In this document: positions 1-7,377 of the stretch, in pieces
Layout: the number at the start of each line of letters is the position of its first letter
How positions within the stretch are numbered: position 1 is the stretch's first letter
Assembly: GCA_050180745.1 (NCBI GenBank)
Contig: JBFXDW010000064.1
Coordinates: forward strand, 1-10,301
DNA from: JBFXDW01 sp050180745
GTDB lineage: Bacteria > Pseudomonadota > Alphaproteobacteria > UBA9219
Direction of reading: 5' to 3'
DNA length: 10,301 nt
The notes under the pieces: model-generated
The model's database searches: none
Told to the model about the DNA's origin: nothing
What the model saw: the letters and a program-made list of their open reading frames with translations, nothing else
Translations under genes and position numbers: made by a program

Positions 1-251
1 GATTCAAGCGAGCCAACAAGAGAGCCCGTAGAAGACATTTGCTCGACAAATTCGATAAAAAGCTTTTCGACGAGGTTTGAGCTGACAGTGCCAAGGTTAG
101 CCATGACTTGAGATAGCTCTTTAAGTTCCTCGTCATTCATGTGCGAGAACACGCGTGAGGCGTGTTCTTCCCCTAATGACAAGATCAGGATTGCCGCTTT
201 TTCTGTGCCCGAAAGGCCTCGTAAATCTTCTCTTACGCGAACACCAGCCAT
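1..251 (-). CDS. fliG: Flagellar motor switch protein FliG (N-terminal part, cut by window edge)
   Basis: Only the first 83 codons are in the window; the gene continues beyond base 1. FliG is a cytoplasmic rotor protein that binds the MS ring through its N-terminal domain and meets the stator through its C-terminal domain, which is not visible here. The visible translation begins MAGVRVREDLRGLSGTEK and contains the family-typical AAILILSLGEEHASRVF helix followed by MNDEELKELSQVMANLGTV, which match the N-terminal FliF-binding domain. The ATG start has a GGAG ribosome binding site about nine bases upstream. The gene starts 13 bases after the fliF stop on the same strand, so the two are almost certainly one transcript. 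This matches the standard fliF-fliG order and the physical contact between the two proteins. The identification is firm; only completeness is unknown. Confidence 0.93.
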   Translation of the reverse strand, partial: MAGVRVREDLRGLSGTEKAAILILSLGEEHASRVFSHMNDEELKELSQVMANLGTVSSNLVEKLFIEFVEQMSSTGSLVGSLE

Positions 252-264
252 TTAATGTTTCTCC

Positions 265-1959
265 CTAGCGGCTTTCTTGGTAGATCCAGTTACGCAAGAT
301 GGATACCGCTTCTTCTGGGTGCTTATCAACGATTTCTCCAACCTTGCGGAGCGAGGAGGCTTTAACACGGCCTTCCACGCGTGAGATATCAATCATTTTC
401 TCAATTTCGCTGGCTTCATTATCGTTTTCTAGCGATTGATTTAACGCGCCTTCGGGAGGGGCAATTTGTGCTGTTTGTAAGTCTCCGCCCATGGCATTAG
501 GAAGCATCCGTTGTTGTCCGCCAGCGCCAGCCATAAGAGCTGCTGTTGCTGCGGTCTCGGCCTCTGTTTGTTCAAAGATACGTCTAATGATGGGGCGTAC
601 AACAAGAAGGACAATCATAAGTCCAATAAAGGCCAACATAAGCGTTTCGGCAATACGCAGCAACTCTTGCTTGGGTACGCCCATCATCATGGTCGAGGCT
701 TCCTCGGCAAGGCCTGCATTATCTGTGCCCGCGAATTGCATGTTGGCGACTTCCAATGTATCGCCGCGCGTTTCATCGAAATTGACGGCTGAGCGTACAA
801 GCGCCTTGATTTTTGTCATCTCCTCTTCGGTGCGCGGCTTATAAGTTTGTGTGCCGTCTGCCGCTGTTTCCATGATTCCATCGACAATAACAGCTACAGA
901 AAGATGTTTGATCTGGCCGGTTTCTCGTGTTTGTGAGCGGACCGTCTTGTTGATTTCGTAATTGATCGTTTCTTCGGTGCGGTTGTTTGTGTTTGCGCTG
1001 CCGCCAAGACCGCCGCCAAGACCGCCGCCTGGCAGATCATTGGAAAGAGTCACTGTATTGCCGCCCCCATCGTTGGCGCTCGATTCTTCTGTTGTGCTTT
1101 GTTGTGAGCGCACCACTTGGCTTTCTGGATCATAAATCTCAGAACTTGTTGTGATTTTATCAAAATCCATTTCCGCAGAAACTTGAGCGCGGACCTTTCC
1201 AAACCCTAAGGATTGCGAGAGGATATCCTCAATCTTGCGGGCCTGTGTTTGTTCGAATGACGCGCGCATTTCCTCATGCGTGCCGCCTAAAGAAGCGGCA
1301 TCACCTTCGCCTGTTGGCCGTGCCAGAAGGCTGCCTTTATCATCGACAATCGAGATTTCTGTTGGTTGTAATTGGGGAACGGCCGCAGCAATCAAATGCT
1401 GGATCGAGGCCACTTGCTCACGAGAGAGAATGGTCCCGCCGCGTGTTTTCAAGAAGACGCTTGCGGTTGCCGTTTGGGCATTGTGGCTAAAAAGTTCCCG
1501 CTGTGGCAAGACCAGATGAACGCGCGCATTTTGGATAGGTCCCATGGTGCTGATGGTGCGTGCCAGCTCACCCTCAAGGGCGCGCAGATGGTTAATGTTT
1601 TGCACGAAGCTTGTAGTGCCAAAGCCTTCTTTTTGATCGAAAATCTCGTATCCGATAGAGCCGCCCTTAGGTAACCCCTCGGCAGCCATTTCCATCCGGA
1701 TTTTGCCAACCTGATCGCTGGGCACCTTAATCATATTGCCTGTAGAGGACACGGAATAAGGTATGTTCAGCGCGTCAAGTTTTTGGACGATCATACCGGC
1801 ATCTTGCTGATCCAAGTCATTATAGAGCAATGCCATGGGAGAGGCAGAGATTCGTGAGGTTAAGAACCCAAAGAAACCAAGAAGGCTGAAAACTACGAGC
1901 GCAATGGCCCCTAGTCTCATGGGGCCGAGATTGCGTAATGTTTGAAGAAAAGAGTTCAC
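265..1959 (-). CDS. fliF: Flagellar M-ring protein FliF
   Basis: FliF forms the MS ring in the inner membrane, the base on which the flagellar rotor, export gate and rod assemble. The 564-residue protein is near the usual family length. It has a first membrane segment at about residues 17-35, then a periplasmic YscJ/FliF-type ring domain (about 40-215) with ALLYNDLDQQDAGMIVQKL and ARVHLVLPQRELF. The FliF C-terminal periplasmic domain follows, with a glycine-rich insert near 311-320. A second membrane segment lies at about 438-456, and a charged cytoplasmic tail (about 515-564) has the FliG-binding character. I chose the GTG at 1959-1957 because AAGGA lies ten bases upstream. A longer reading from a TTG at 1992 would add 11 residues without a good ribosome binding site. 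The gene leads into fliG and is transcribed away from the toxin-antitoxin pair. Confidence 0.95.
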   Translation of the reverse strand: MNSFLQTLRNLGPMRLGAIALVVFSLLGFFGFLTSRISASPMALLYNDLDQQDAGMIVQKLDALNIPYSVSSTGNMIKVPSDQVGKIRMEMAAEGLPKGGSIGYEIFDQKEGFGTTSFVQNINHLRALEGELARTISTMGPIQNARVHLVLPQRELFSHNAQTATASVFLKTRGGTILSREQVASIQHLIAAAVPQLQPTEISIVDDKGSLLARPTGEGDAASLGGTHEEMRASFEQTQARKIEDILSQSLGFGKVRAQVSAEMDFDKITTSSEIYDPESQVVRSQQSTTEESSANDGGGNTVTLSNDLPGGGLGGGLGGSANTNNRTEETINYEINKTVRSQTRETGQIKHLSVAVIVDGIMETAADGTQTYKPRTEEEMTKIKALVRSAVNFDETRGDTLEVANMQFAGTDNAGLAEEASTMMMGVPKQELLRIAETLMLAFIGLMIVLLVVRPIIRRIFEQTEAETAATAALMAGAGGQQRMLPNAMGGDLQTAQIAPPEGALNQSLENDNEASEIEKMIDISRVEGRVKASSLRKVGEIVDKHPEEAVSILRNWIYQESR

Positions 1960-2049
1960 GGGTGTAGGGTCCTTAGATATATGACAAAACAAAACTCAAA
2001 AGTGTGAAAGGCAACGCGAAACATGCCTGTCGAATCACACATGCGCACG

Positions 2050-2066
2050 ACCACCCGTAGGGTGGT
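2050..2066. repeat. GC-rich hairpin in the fliF leader
   Basis: ACCACCC (2050-2056) and GGGTGGT (2060-2066) are perfect inverted arms around a 3-base spacer GTA. On the plus strand the hairpin is followed by a T-rich run (TTGTTTCTTT), so it could end a transcript coming from the fliF side in antisense. On the minus strand it would lie in the fliF 5' leader, about 90 bases before the start codon. Its role is unknown. Confidence 0.5.
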
Positions 2067-2128
2067 ACGTTGTTTCTTTAAGGTTAACAAGAGATAAACG
2101 CTGAGTAGTCAACAAAAAATTAAGAAAC

Positions 2129-2145
2129 TAGGCAATTATTGCCTA
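2129..2145. promoter_or_regulatory. Perfect 17-bp dyad, candidate operator
   Basis: TAGGCAAT (2129-2136) and ATTGCCTA (2138-2145) are exact inverted arms around a single central T. The short AT-rich symmetric form looks like the binding site of a dimeric regulator rather than an RNA hairpin. It lies 170 bases upstream of fliF and 160 bases upstream of the parD-like start, so it could serve either. ParD-type antitoxins do bind palindromes to repress their own operon, but those sites usually lie closer to the antitoxin start. Confidence 0.4.
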
Positions 2146-2304
2146 TTTGCATCAGTTTGTTTTGATGGGGAAAGGATTGGAGTGTTGTCGTGAATTTAAT
2201 TGATGTCACGCTCTAGCTTTTTAACCTCTTCGAGTCTATAAATGACAAGGAATGCTAAACTTTGTTAATTTGGCGATACGCCCCAGAAGTTGAGGAGCCA
2301 GACA

Positions 2305-2571
2305 TTGAATATTTCTCTAACGCCACAGCTTGAAGATATTGTGAAAAGTAAGGTTTCAAGCGGTCTTTATGGCTCCGCAAGCGAGGTTATGCGCGAAGCT
2401 TTGCGTCTTCTTGAAGAAAGGGACAGGCTTCAGGCTTTGCGTTTTGAGGAACTTCGTAGCGAGATTCAAAAAGGAATTGATAGCGGTGCAGCCGTCTCTT
2501 TAGACATTGATGCTATCAAAACGCGGGGGAGAGAACGCCTTGCGGCTGAAAAGCAAAAAGGGTCTATCTGA
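2305..2571 (+). CDS. parD: ParD-like type II antitoxin (ribbon-helix-helix)
   Basis: This is the probable antitoxin of a ParDE module. It would bind and neutralise the toxin encoded immediately downstream, and with it repress the operon. The 88-residue product begins MNISLTPQLEDIVKSKV, a short beta strand plus helix typical of a ribbon-helix-helix DNA-binding fold. It continues with SGLYGSASEVMREALRLLEE, the most conserved part of ParD/CopG-like antitoxins. The C-terminal half (from about residue 45) is charged and helical, as expected for the toxin-wrapping tail. I prefer the TTG at 2305 because GAGGAG lies seven bases upstream; the TTG at 2290 would add five residues and has no such site. 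The stop overlaps the toxin start by one base (TGATG), which implies translational coupling. Confidence 0.88.
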   Translation: MNISLTPQLEDIVKSKVSSGLYGSASEVMREALRLLEERDRLQALRFEELRSEIQKGIDSGAAVSLDIDAIKTRGRERLAAEKQKGSI

Positions 2572-2864
2572 TGCCCCGCGTTCTGGTGCGTCCTCAGGCG
2601 ATGGCGGATCTTGATGAAATATGGTTTTATATTGCGCGAGATAATCAAAAAAGAGCAGATCTTTTGCTTGAACAAATAAACGAAAAGTTCCAAACATTTG
2701 CGGAGTTTCCTTTTATGGGGACTAATCGGGACGAATTGTTTCCTTCTCTGCAAAGCTTCACTGTTGGCAATTACGTCATTTTCTTTTTTGCTCTTGAGGG
2801 TGGTATAGAAATCATCCGTGTGTTGCAAGGAATGCGAGACATACGTAATATTTGGGATGCGTGA
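2571..2864 (+). CDS. parE: ParE-like type II toxin (RelE/ParE superfamily)
   Basis: The 97-residue product is full length for a RelE/ParE-fold toxin. Recognisable family features are the N-terminal strand and helix VRPQAMADLDEIWFYIARDN, then the loop FPFMGTNRDELFPSLQSFTV, the strand GNYVIFFFALEGGIEIIRV, and a closing LQGMRDI segment. Characterised ParE proteins poison DNA gyrase, whereas RelE relatives cut mRNA on the ribosome. The sequence sits closer to ParE, but the target cannot be proved from sequence. The ATG overlaps the antitoxin stop, with AAAAGGG eight bases upstream. The guaA start is 25 bases beyond its stop, with no terminator seen between. The gene appears intact. Confidence 0.88.
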   Translation: MPRVLVRPQAMADLDEIWFYIARDNQKRADLLLEQINEKFQTFAEFPFMGTNRDELFPSLQSFTVGNYVIFFFALEGGIEIIRVLQGMRDIRNIWDA

Positions 2865-2889
2865 TTTGAAATTGAAAGAGGTTAACATT

Positions 2890-4434
2890 ATGGACAAAAT
2901 ACTTATTCTCGATTTTGGCTCGCAGGTGACACAGCTGATTGCGCGGCGCGTGCGGGAGGCTGGCGTGTATTGTGAGATCCATCCTTTCAATTGTGGTGGT
3001 GACAAGGTTAAGGCGTTTGAGCCTCAGGGGATTATTCTTTCCGGCGGACCTGCCTCGACAACGGAAGAAGGGTCTCCTCGTGCGCCGCAGGCCGTGTGGG
3101 ATATGGGTGTGCCTGTGTTTGCTATTTGTTATGGGCAGCAAACGGTCTGTATGCAGCTCGGCGGCATGGTCGAGAGCGGCCATAGCCGCGAATTCGGTCG
3201 TGCTGAGATTGATGTCGTTGAAACGTGTGATTTGCTTGAAGATTTGTGGCCCATTGGTAGCAAGGCGCAAGTGTGGATGAGCCATGGGGACCGCGTGACC
3301 AAGATTCCTCAAGGTTTTCGCGTTGTAGCCAAGAGTGAGGGGGCTCCTTTTGCGTTTATCGCGGATGAGTCGCGGCGGATTTATGCCACGCAGTTTCATC
3401 CGGAAGTCGTGCATACGCCTGATGGCGCTAAACTTCTTGGCGCGTTTGTGCATAAAATATGCGGCATTGGCTCGAACTGGAGCATGAAAGCGTTCCGTGA
3501 GAACGAGATTCAAAAGATCAAAGATCAAGTTGGGGCTGGCAAAGTCATTTGCGGCCTGTCGGGCGGCGTAGATAGCTCGGTTGCGGCGGTGCTGATCGGG
3601 GAGGCTATTGGAGAGCAGCTAACTTGTATCTATGTGGATACGGGGATGATGCGCGAGGGAGAGAGCGAGCAGGTCGTATCTTTGTTCCGTGAGCATTACA
3701 AAATTCCATTGGTGGCTGTGGATGCTTCAAAGACGTTTCTTGAGGCTCTGGCGGGCATTGATGATCCTGAGCAAAAGCGTAAAATTATAGGGAAACTCTT
3801 TATCGAGATTTTTGAAGCAGAGGCTCAAAAAATCGGTGGTGCTGAATTTCTGGCGCAAGGGACACTCTATCCGGATGTGATTGAGAGTGTGTCTTTTACG
3901 GGTGGGCCGAGCGTGACGATTAAGTCTCACCACAATGTTGGGGGCTTGCCCGAGCGCATGAATCTCAAACTTATCGAGCCCTTACGTGAGCTTTTTAAGG
4001 ATGAGGTTCGAGTTCTTGGGCGGGAACTGGGCTTGCCGGAAGCCTTTGTGACGCGTCATCCTTTCCCGGGTCCGGGCTTGGCGATTCGGGTGTTGAGTGA
4101 CATTACGAAAGAGAAGCTCGATATTTTGCGCAAAGCCGATGTGGTTTATTTGGATGAGATTCGCAAGGCTGGCCTTTATGATGAGATTTGGCAGGCTTTT
4201 GCTGTGCTGCTGCCGGTGCGGACTGTTGGCGTAATGGGCGATGGTCGGTCTTATGATTATGTCTTGGCCTTGCGAGCTGTCACATCAGTGGATGGTATGA
4301 CGGCTGAATCTTATCCGTTCGAGCATGCCTTTTTGGCGCGGGTCGCTACGCGAATCATTAATGAGGTCAAGGGTATCAACCGTGTTGTCTATGACGTTAC
4401 CAGCAAACCTCCGGGTACGATTGAATGGGAGTAA
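2890..4434 (+). CDS. guaA: GMP synthase (glutamine-hydrolysing)
   Basis: GuaA makes GMP from XMP, ATP and glutamine in the last step of guanine nucleotide synthesis in the cytoplasm. The 514-residue protein has the full three-part layout. The N-terminal class I glutamine amidotransferase has its nucleophile Cys80 in AICYGQQ and its His170/Glu172 partners in QFHPE. The ATP-pyrophosphatase domain has the P-loop SGGVDSS at 224-230. The C-terminal dimerisation/XMP domain contains RHPFPGPGLAIRVL and ends KPPGTIEWE. Length and catalytic residues are normal. The ATG at 2890 is preceded by AGAGG eight bases upstream; an in-frame upstream extension to 2818 overlaps parE and is not needed. The stop overlaps the next gene by 10 bp. 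No guaB is visible nearby. Confidence 0.98.
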   Translation: MDKILILDFGSQVTQLIARRVREAGVYCEIHPFNCGGDKVKAFEPQGIILSGGPASTTEEGSPRAPQAVWDMGVPVFAICYGQQTVCMQLGGMVESGHSREFGRAEIDVVETCDLLEDLWPIGSKAQVWMSHGDRVTKIPQGFRVVAKSEGAPFAFIADESRRIYATQFHPEVVHTPDGAKLLGAFVHKICGIGSNWSMKAFRENEIQKIKDQVGAGKVICGLSGGVDSSVAAVLIGEAIGEQLTCIYVDTGMMREGESEQVVSLFREHYKIPLVAVDASKTFLEALAGIDDPEQKRKIIGKLFIEIFEAEAQKIGGAEFLAQGTLYPDVIESVSFTGGPSVTIKSHHNVGGLPERMNLKLIEPLRELFKDEVRVLGRELGLPEAFVTRHPFPGPGLAIRVLSDITKEKLDILRKADVVYLDEIRKAGLYDEIWQAFAVLLPVRTVGVMGDGRSYDYVLALRAVTSVDGMTAESYPFEHAFLARVATRIINEVKGINRVVYDVTSKPPGTIEWE

Positions 4435-4904
4435 GGGTTAACCCATTTTTCATCGCTTGCCTTTGCGTGTTGCTGGCACGGCCCGTAGAAGCGCGCTGCT
4501 ACGAACCGCAGGAGGCGTGGGCTGAGCAGCTGATCCGCATCCACTCTGAGCTTATGGTTATTACGTTGGCTTGTAAGTATGGCTCTCATGGAGAGCCTTT
4601 AGCGGCTGCGTATGGCGACTTTACGCGTGAGCATAAACCGTTGCTGCAGCGTGCGGAGGCCCGTATGCAGGCCTATTACAGGGAAGGGACATGTGGCGAG
4701 ATTGATTCTCTCGACAGCCTGCGGACGACTCTTGCGAATGATTACGGCATACGTGTCGCTGAGGTGAAGGCGAATAGATTCTGTCAGCAATATCGCGATA
4801 AAGTTGTCAGGATGAGAAATCTATCCACAGCACAGTTGGATCGTGAGGTTCAGCTTGCGTCTATGGTGAATGAGACTTATAACCCTTTGTGTTCTTCTCG
4901 ATAG
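4425..4904 (+). CDS. Small secreted protein of unknown function with five cysteines
   Basis: I do not recognise this family. The 159-residue product starts with a plausible Sec signal peptide: a short basic start, a hydrophobic stretch at about residues 8-18, and a likely signal peptidase site after VEA at residue 23. The mature part would have five cysteines (25, 50, 90, 120, 156), suggesting disulfides in the periplasm. It looks mainly helical and is rich in charged residues (EAWAEQLIRIHSELMVI, REHKPLLQRAEARMQAY). The ATG lies inside the last codons of guaA, giving a 10-bp overlap, so its translation is probably coupled to guaA; no strong ribosome binding site is visible. It is followed by 85 bases and then atpG. 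The clean signal peptide and spaced cysteines argue that it is a real gene. Confidence 0.75.
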   Translation: MGVRVNPFFIACLCVLLARPVEARCYEPQEAWAEQLIRIHSELMVITLACKYGSHGEPLAAAYGDFTREHKPLLQRAEARMQAYYREGTCGEIDSLDSLRTTLANDYGIRVAEVKANRFCQQYRDKVVRMRNLSTAQLDREVQLASMVNETYNPLCSSR

Positions 4905-4989
4905 GCGGGGGTGGAGATTCTTCTTGACCCGCGAGGGGGAATCCGCCAAAAAACAGCCGTTCATACTTTCACAGCGAACCGTACGAGTC
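4905..4989 (+). promoter_or_regulatory. Structured leader before atpG
   Basis: This spacer contains nested complementarity. GGCGG (4904-4908) can pair with CCGCC (4943-4947), and GATTC (4916-4920) with GAATC (4939-4943), though these two pairings compete for base 4943. CCC and GGG close a GCGA tetraloop near 4928-4937. The stem has bulges, so its stability is uncertain. No U-tract follows, so it does not look like a simple terminator. It may be a leader or processing structure, and no convincing promoter is visible. The ribosome binding site just before the atpG ATG is weak. Confidence 0.3.
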
Positions 4990-5880
4990 ATGCCCAGTCT
5001 TAAAGCCCTCAAAAATCGTATTTCCAGTGTGAAATCTACACGTAAAATCACCGCTGCCATGAAAATGGTGGCGGCGAGTAAATTCCGTCGCGCGCAAGAA
5101 CGTGCTGAAGCTTCACGACCCTATGCTTTGCGTATGGCGAGCGTTCTAGCTGATCTTGTTCGTAAGACCGAATTTGGCGACAATCCTCCAGAGCTTCTTG
5201 TCGGTAAAGGCAAGGAAGAGACCGTGTTGCTGATTGTGATGACGTCGGATCGGGGTTTGTGCGGTGGTTTTAATGGCCATGTCGTACGTAAAACGCGCAA
5301 AGAAATTGCTGCGCTGGGGGCGGAAGGTAAGACGGTTAAGCTTATTTGCGTGGGTCGTAAGGGATACGCTTTACTGCGTCGTGAGCACGAAGACAAAATG
5401 GTGCTGCATCAGAATACGACGAAGGGCCAGCATGTTAGTTTTGAGGATGCTGATGAGCTTGCCGCGCGTTTGCTGGAGATGTTTGCGCAAGGTGAGTTTG
5501 ATGTGGCCCGAATCGTTTATAACCAATTCCATTCAGCTATTTCGCAAGAGGTGACAGTTAAACCTCTTATTCCACTTCCTGCTTTTGAAGAGGAAGAGGA
5601 GAGTGTTATTAAGGGGCTTCAGGCTCTTTGCGAGATTTTTGAGCCATCTCAGGAAGCTATTATCGAAAAGCTTTTGCCGCGGAACATTTCGGTGCAGCTT
5701 ATGGGCTGTATGCATGAAAGCGCTGCGGGTGAACAAGGTGCGCGTATGACCGCCATGGATAACGCAACCCGCAACGCAGGCGATATGATCGATCGTTTGA
5801 CTCTCAACTATAACCGTAGCCGTCAGGCCTATATCACGAATGAGCTGATTGAAATCATCTCAGGGGCCCAAGCCGTCTAA
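4990..5880 (+). CDS. atpG: ATP synthase F1 subunit gamma
   Basis: The gamma subunit is the central rotor shaft of F1 that couples proton flow to the catalytic beta subunits. The 296-residue length is normal. The N-terminal helix is typical (MPSLKALKNRISSVKSTRKI then TAAMKMVAASKFRRAQ). The middle Rossmann-like domain carries the conserved LLIVMTSDRGLCGGFN. The C-terminal helix ends the protein with ARMTAMDNATRNAGDMIDRL and NRSRQAYITNELIEI. The ATG at 4990 fits the family start exactly; a longer in-frame reading from 4870 overlaps the preceding gene and has no family similarity. The gene is 42 bp upstream of atpD. atpA and atpH, which normally precede it, are not there. Confidence 0.97.
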   Translation: MPSLKALKNRISSVKSTRKITAAMKMVAASKFRRAQERAEASRPYALRMASVLADLVRKTEFGDNPPELLVGKGKEETVLLIVMTSDRGLCGGFNGHVVRKTRKEIAALGAEGKTVKLICVGRKGYALLRREHEDKMVLHQNTTKGQHVSFEDADELAARLLEMFAQGEFDVARIVYNQFHSAISQEVTVKPLIPLPAFEEEEESVIKGLQALCEIFEPSQEAIIEKLLPRNISVQLMGCMHESAAGEQGARMTAMDNATRNAGDMIDRLTLNYNRSRQAYITNELIEIISGAQAV

Positions 5881-5922
5881 CAACTTATACGAACTAAAGG
5901 AACCAAATAGGGGATTAAAGAT

Positions 5923-7347
5923 ATGACCAAAAAAGCAGTAGGCAAAATTACGCAAGTCATGGGCGCTGTTGTTGACGTGCATTTCGAAGGCAATTTGCCC
6001 CCGATTTTGAATGCTTTGACGACAGAGATCGAAGGGCGTAAGCTCGTTTTGGAGGTAGCTCAGCACCTTGGTGAAAATACCTTGCGGGCGATTGCCATGG
6101 ACACAACCGATGGTATGGTGCGTGGTCAAGAAGTGATTGATACGGGCTCTCCAATCATGGTGTCGGTTGGACCAGAGACATTGGGCCGTATTTTGAATGT
6201 TGTGGGTGAGCCTGTTGATGAACGCGGGCCTATTAACGCTAAGAAATTCTATCCGATTCACCGTGAGGCTCCGGAGTTTGTCGATCAATCGACGGAACAG
6301 GAAATGCTTGTTACGGGGATTAAGGTTGTGGATCTTTTGGCGCCTTACTCACGGGGCGGTAAGATCGGTCTGTTCGGCGGTGCTGGTGTTGGTAAGACTG
6401 TTTTGATTCAAGAGCTGATCAATAACGTTGCTAAGGCCCACGGTGGGTATTCTGTGTTTGCGGGTGTTGGTGAGCGGACTCGTGAAGGCAACGACCTTTA
6501 TCACGAAATGATCGACTCCGGTATTATTAAGACCGATGGTCCAGGGTCTAAGGTTGCGCTTGTTTACGGACAAATGAATGAGCCTCCTGGTGCGCGGGCT
6601 CGTGTTGGTCTGACTGGATTGACACTGGCGGAATACTTCCGTGATGAAGAGGGGCAAGACGTTCTATTCTTCGTTGATAATATTTTCCGTTTCACGCAAG
6701 CGGGTTCGGAAGTGTCGGCTCTCTTGGGGCGGATTCCTTCGGCTGTGGGTTATCAGCCTACGTTGGCAACGGATATGGGCTTGCTGCAAGAACGTATTAC
6801 GTCAACGAATAAGGGATCTATTACTTCGGTTCAGGCTATTTACGTTCCTGCCGATGACTTGACCGACCCTGCTCCGGCAACGTCATTTGCTCACTTGGAT
6901 GCCACGACGGTGCTTTCGCGTCAAATCGCTGAACTTGGTATTTATCCGGCTGTTGATCCGTTGGATAGTACCAGCCGTATTCTTGATCCACGCGTTGTGG
7001 GTGAGGAGCATTATGCGGTTGCCCGTTCTGTTCAACAAGTGTTGCAAACCTATAAGTCCTTGCAAGATATCATCGCGATTTTGGGTATGGACGAGCTTTC
7101 CGAAGAAGATCGTTTGGTTGTGGCGCGGGCACGTAAGATTCAACGCTTCTTGTCTCAACCATTCCATGTGGCTGAGGTCTTTACAGGCTCTCCTGGGGTT
7201 CTTGTATCGATCGAAGACACGATCAAGGGCTTTAAGGGTATTGTTGCGGGCGAGTACGATCATCTCCCAGAAGCTGCGTTCTATATGGTTGGTACCATTG
7301 AGGATGCTATTGCTAAGGCTGAGAAGATGGAGAAAGAAGCCGCTTAG
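5923..7347 (+). CDS. atpD: ATP synthase F1 subunit beta
   Basis: The beta subunit carries the catalytic nucleotide sites of F1. The 474-residue product is complete and of usual length. The Walker A motif GGAGVGKT is at 152-159. The catalytic glutamate and adjacent arginine lie in GERTREGND (Glu184, Arg185). The Walker B region FFVD is at 249-252, followed by NIFRFTQAGSEVSALLGRIP. The DELSEED lever, which pushes on the gamma subunit, is at 390-396. The start ATG at 5923 is preceded by AGGGGA eight bases upstream. The TAG stop lies inside a perfect 22-bp palindrome, and the next gene, atpC, begins 182 bases later, much further than is common for this pair. Confidence 0.99.
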   Translation: MTKKAVGKITQVMGAVVDVHFEGNLPPILNALTTEIEGRKLVLEVAQHLGENTLRAIAMDTTDGMVRGQEVIDTGSPIMVSVGPETLGRILNVVGEPVDERGPINAKKFYPIHREAPEFVDQSTEQEMLVTGIKVVDLLAPYSRGGKIGLFGGAGVGKTVLIQELINNVAKAHGGYSVFAGVGERTREGNDLYHEMIDSGIIKTDGPGSKVALVYGQMNEPPGARARVGLTGLTLAEYFRDEEGQDVLFFVDNIFRFTQAGSEVSALLGRIPSAVGYQPTLATDMGLLQERITSTNKGSITSVQAIYVPADDLTDPAPATSFAHLDATTVLSRQIAELGIYPAVDPLDSTSRILDPRVVGEEHYAVARSVQQVLQTYKSLQDIIAILGMDELSEEDRLVVARARKIQRFLSQPFHVAEVFTGSPGVLVSIEDTIKGFKGIVAGEYDHLPEAAFYMVGTIEDAIAKAEKMEKEAA

Positions 7348-7362
7348 AGACGTCTCTAAGCG
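7341..7362. repeat. Perfect 22-bp palindrome containing the atpD stop codon
   Basis: The arms CGCTTAGAGAC (7341-7351) and GTCTCTAAGCG (7352-7362) are exact reverse complements with no spacer. In RNA this gives a 9-bp stem with an ACGU loop. The atpD TAG (7345-7347) is in the left arm, so the last coding bases and the stop form part of the structure. No U-tract follows, so a standard terminator is unlikely. It could protect the 3' end of the upstream message or mark a processing site. Confidence 0.7.
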
Positions 7363-7377
7363 AGCTCTTTGGTCTGC

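Larger units (their letters stand above)
1960..2304. promoter_or_regulatory. Divergent intergenic region between fliF and the parD-like gene
   Basis: This 345-bp AT-rich stretch contains no convincing gene and must hold the promoters for both the flagellar operon (minus) and the toxin-antitoxin/guaA run (plus). Visible structure: a GC-rich hairpin at 2050-2066, a perfect 17-bp dyad at 2129-2145, and a weaker dyad (CGTGA/TCACG, 2189-2210). A small dyad GGCG-ATA-CGCC at 2272-2282 lies just before the parD ribosome binding site. TTAA-N7-TAAA at 2084-2098 is one base away from the TTAA-N7-TTAA pattern bound by CtrA in many alphaproteobacteria, where CtrA often controls early flagellar genes; a match of this kind is weak evidence. 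TATAAA at 2237-2242 could be a -10 element for the plus strand, but no good -35 sits at the right distance. Confidence 0.4.

Noticed and set aside
2466..3528. Long minus-strand open frames opposite parDE and guaA (179 and 238 residues)
   Set aside because: They are antisense to clear, complete genes, show no family motifs, and have the odd composition of shadow frames.
4924..4967. A sigma70-type promoter for atpG from TTGACC and CATACT
   Set aside because: The two hexamers are about 32 bases apart, far from the usual 16-18.
4870..4989. N-terminal extension of atpG by 40 residues
   Set aside because: The extension overlaps the preceding gene and does not resemble gamma subunits, whose normal start matches the ATG at 4990.
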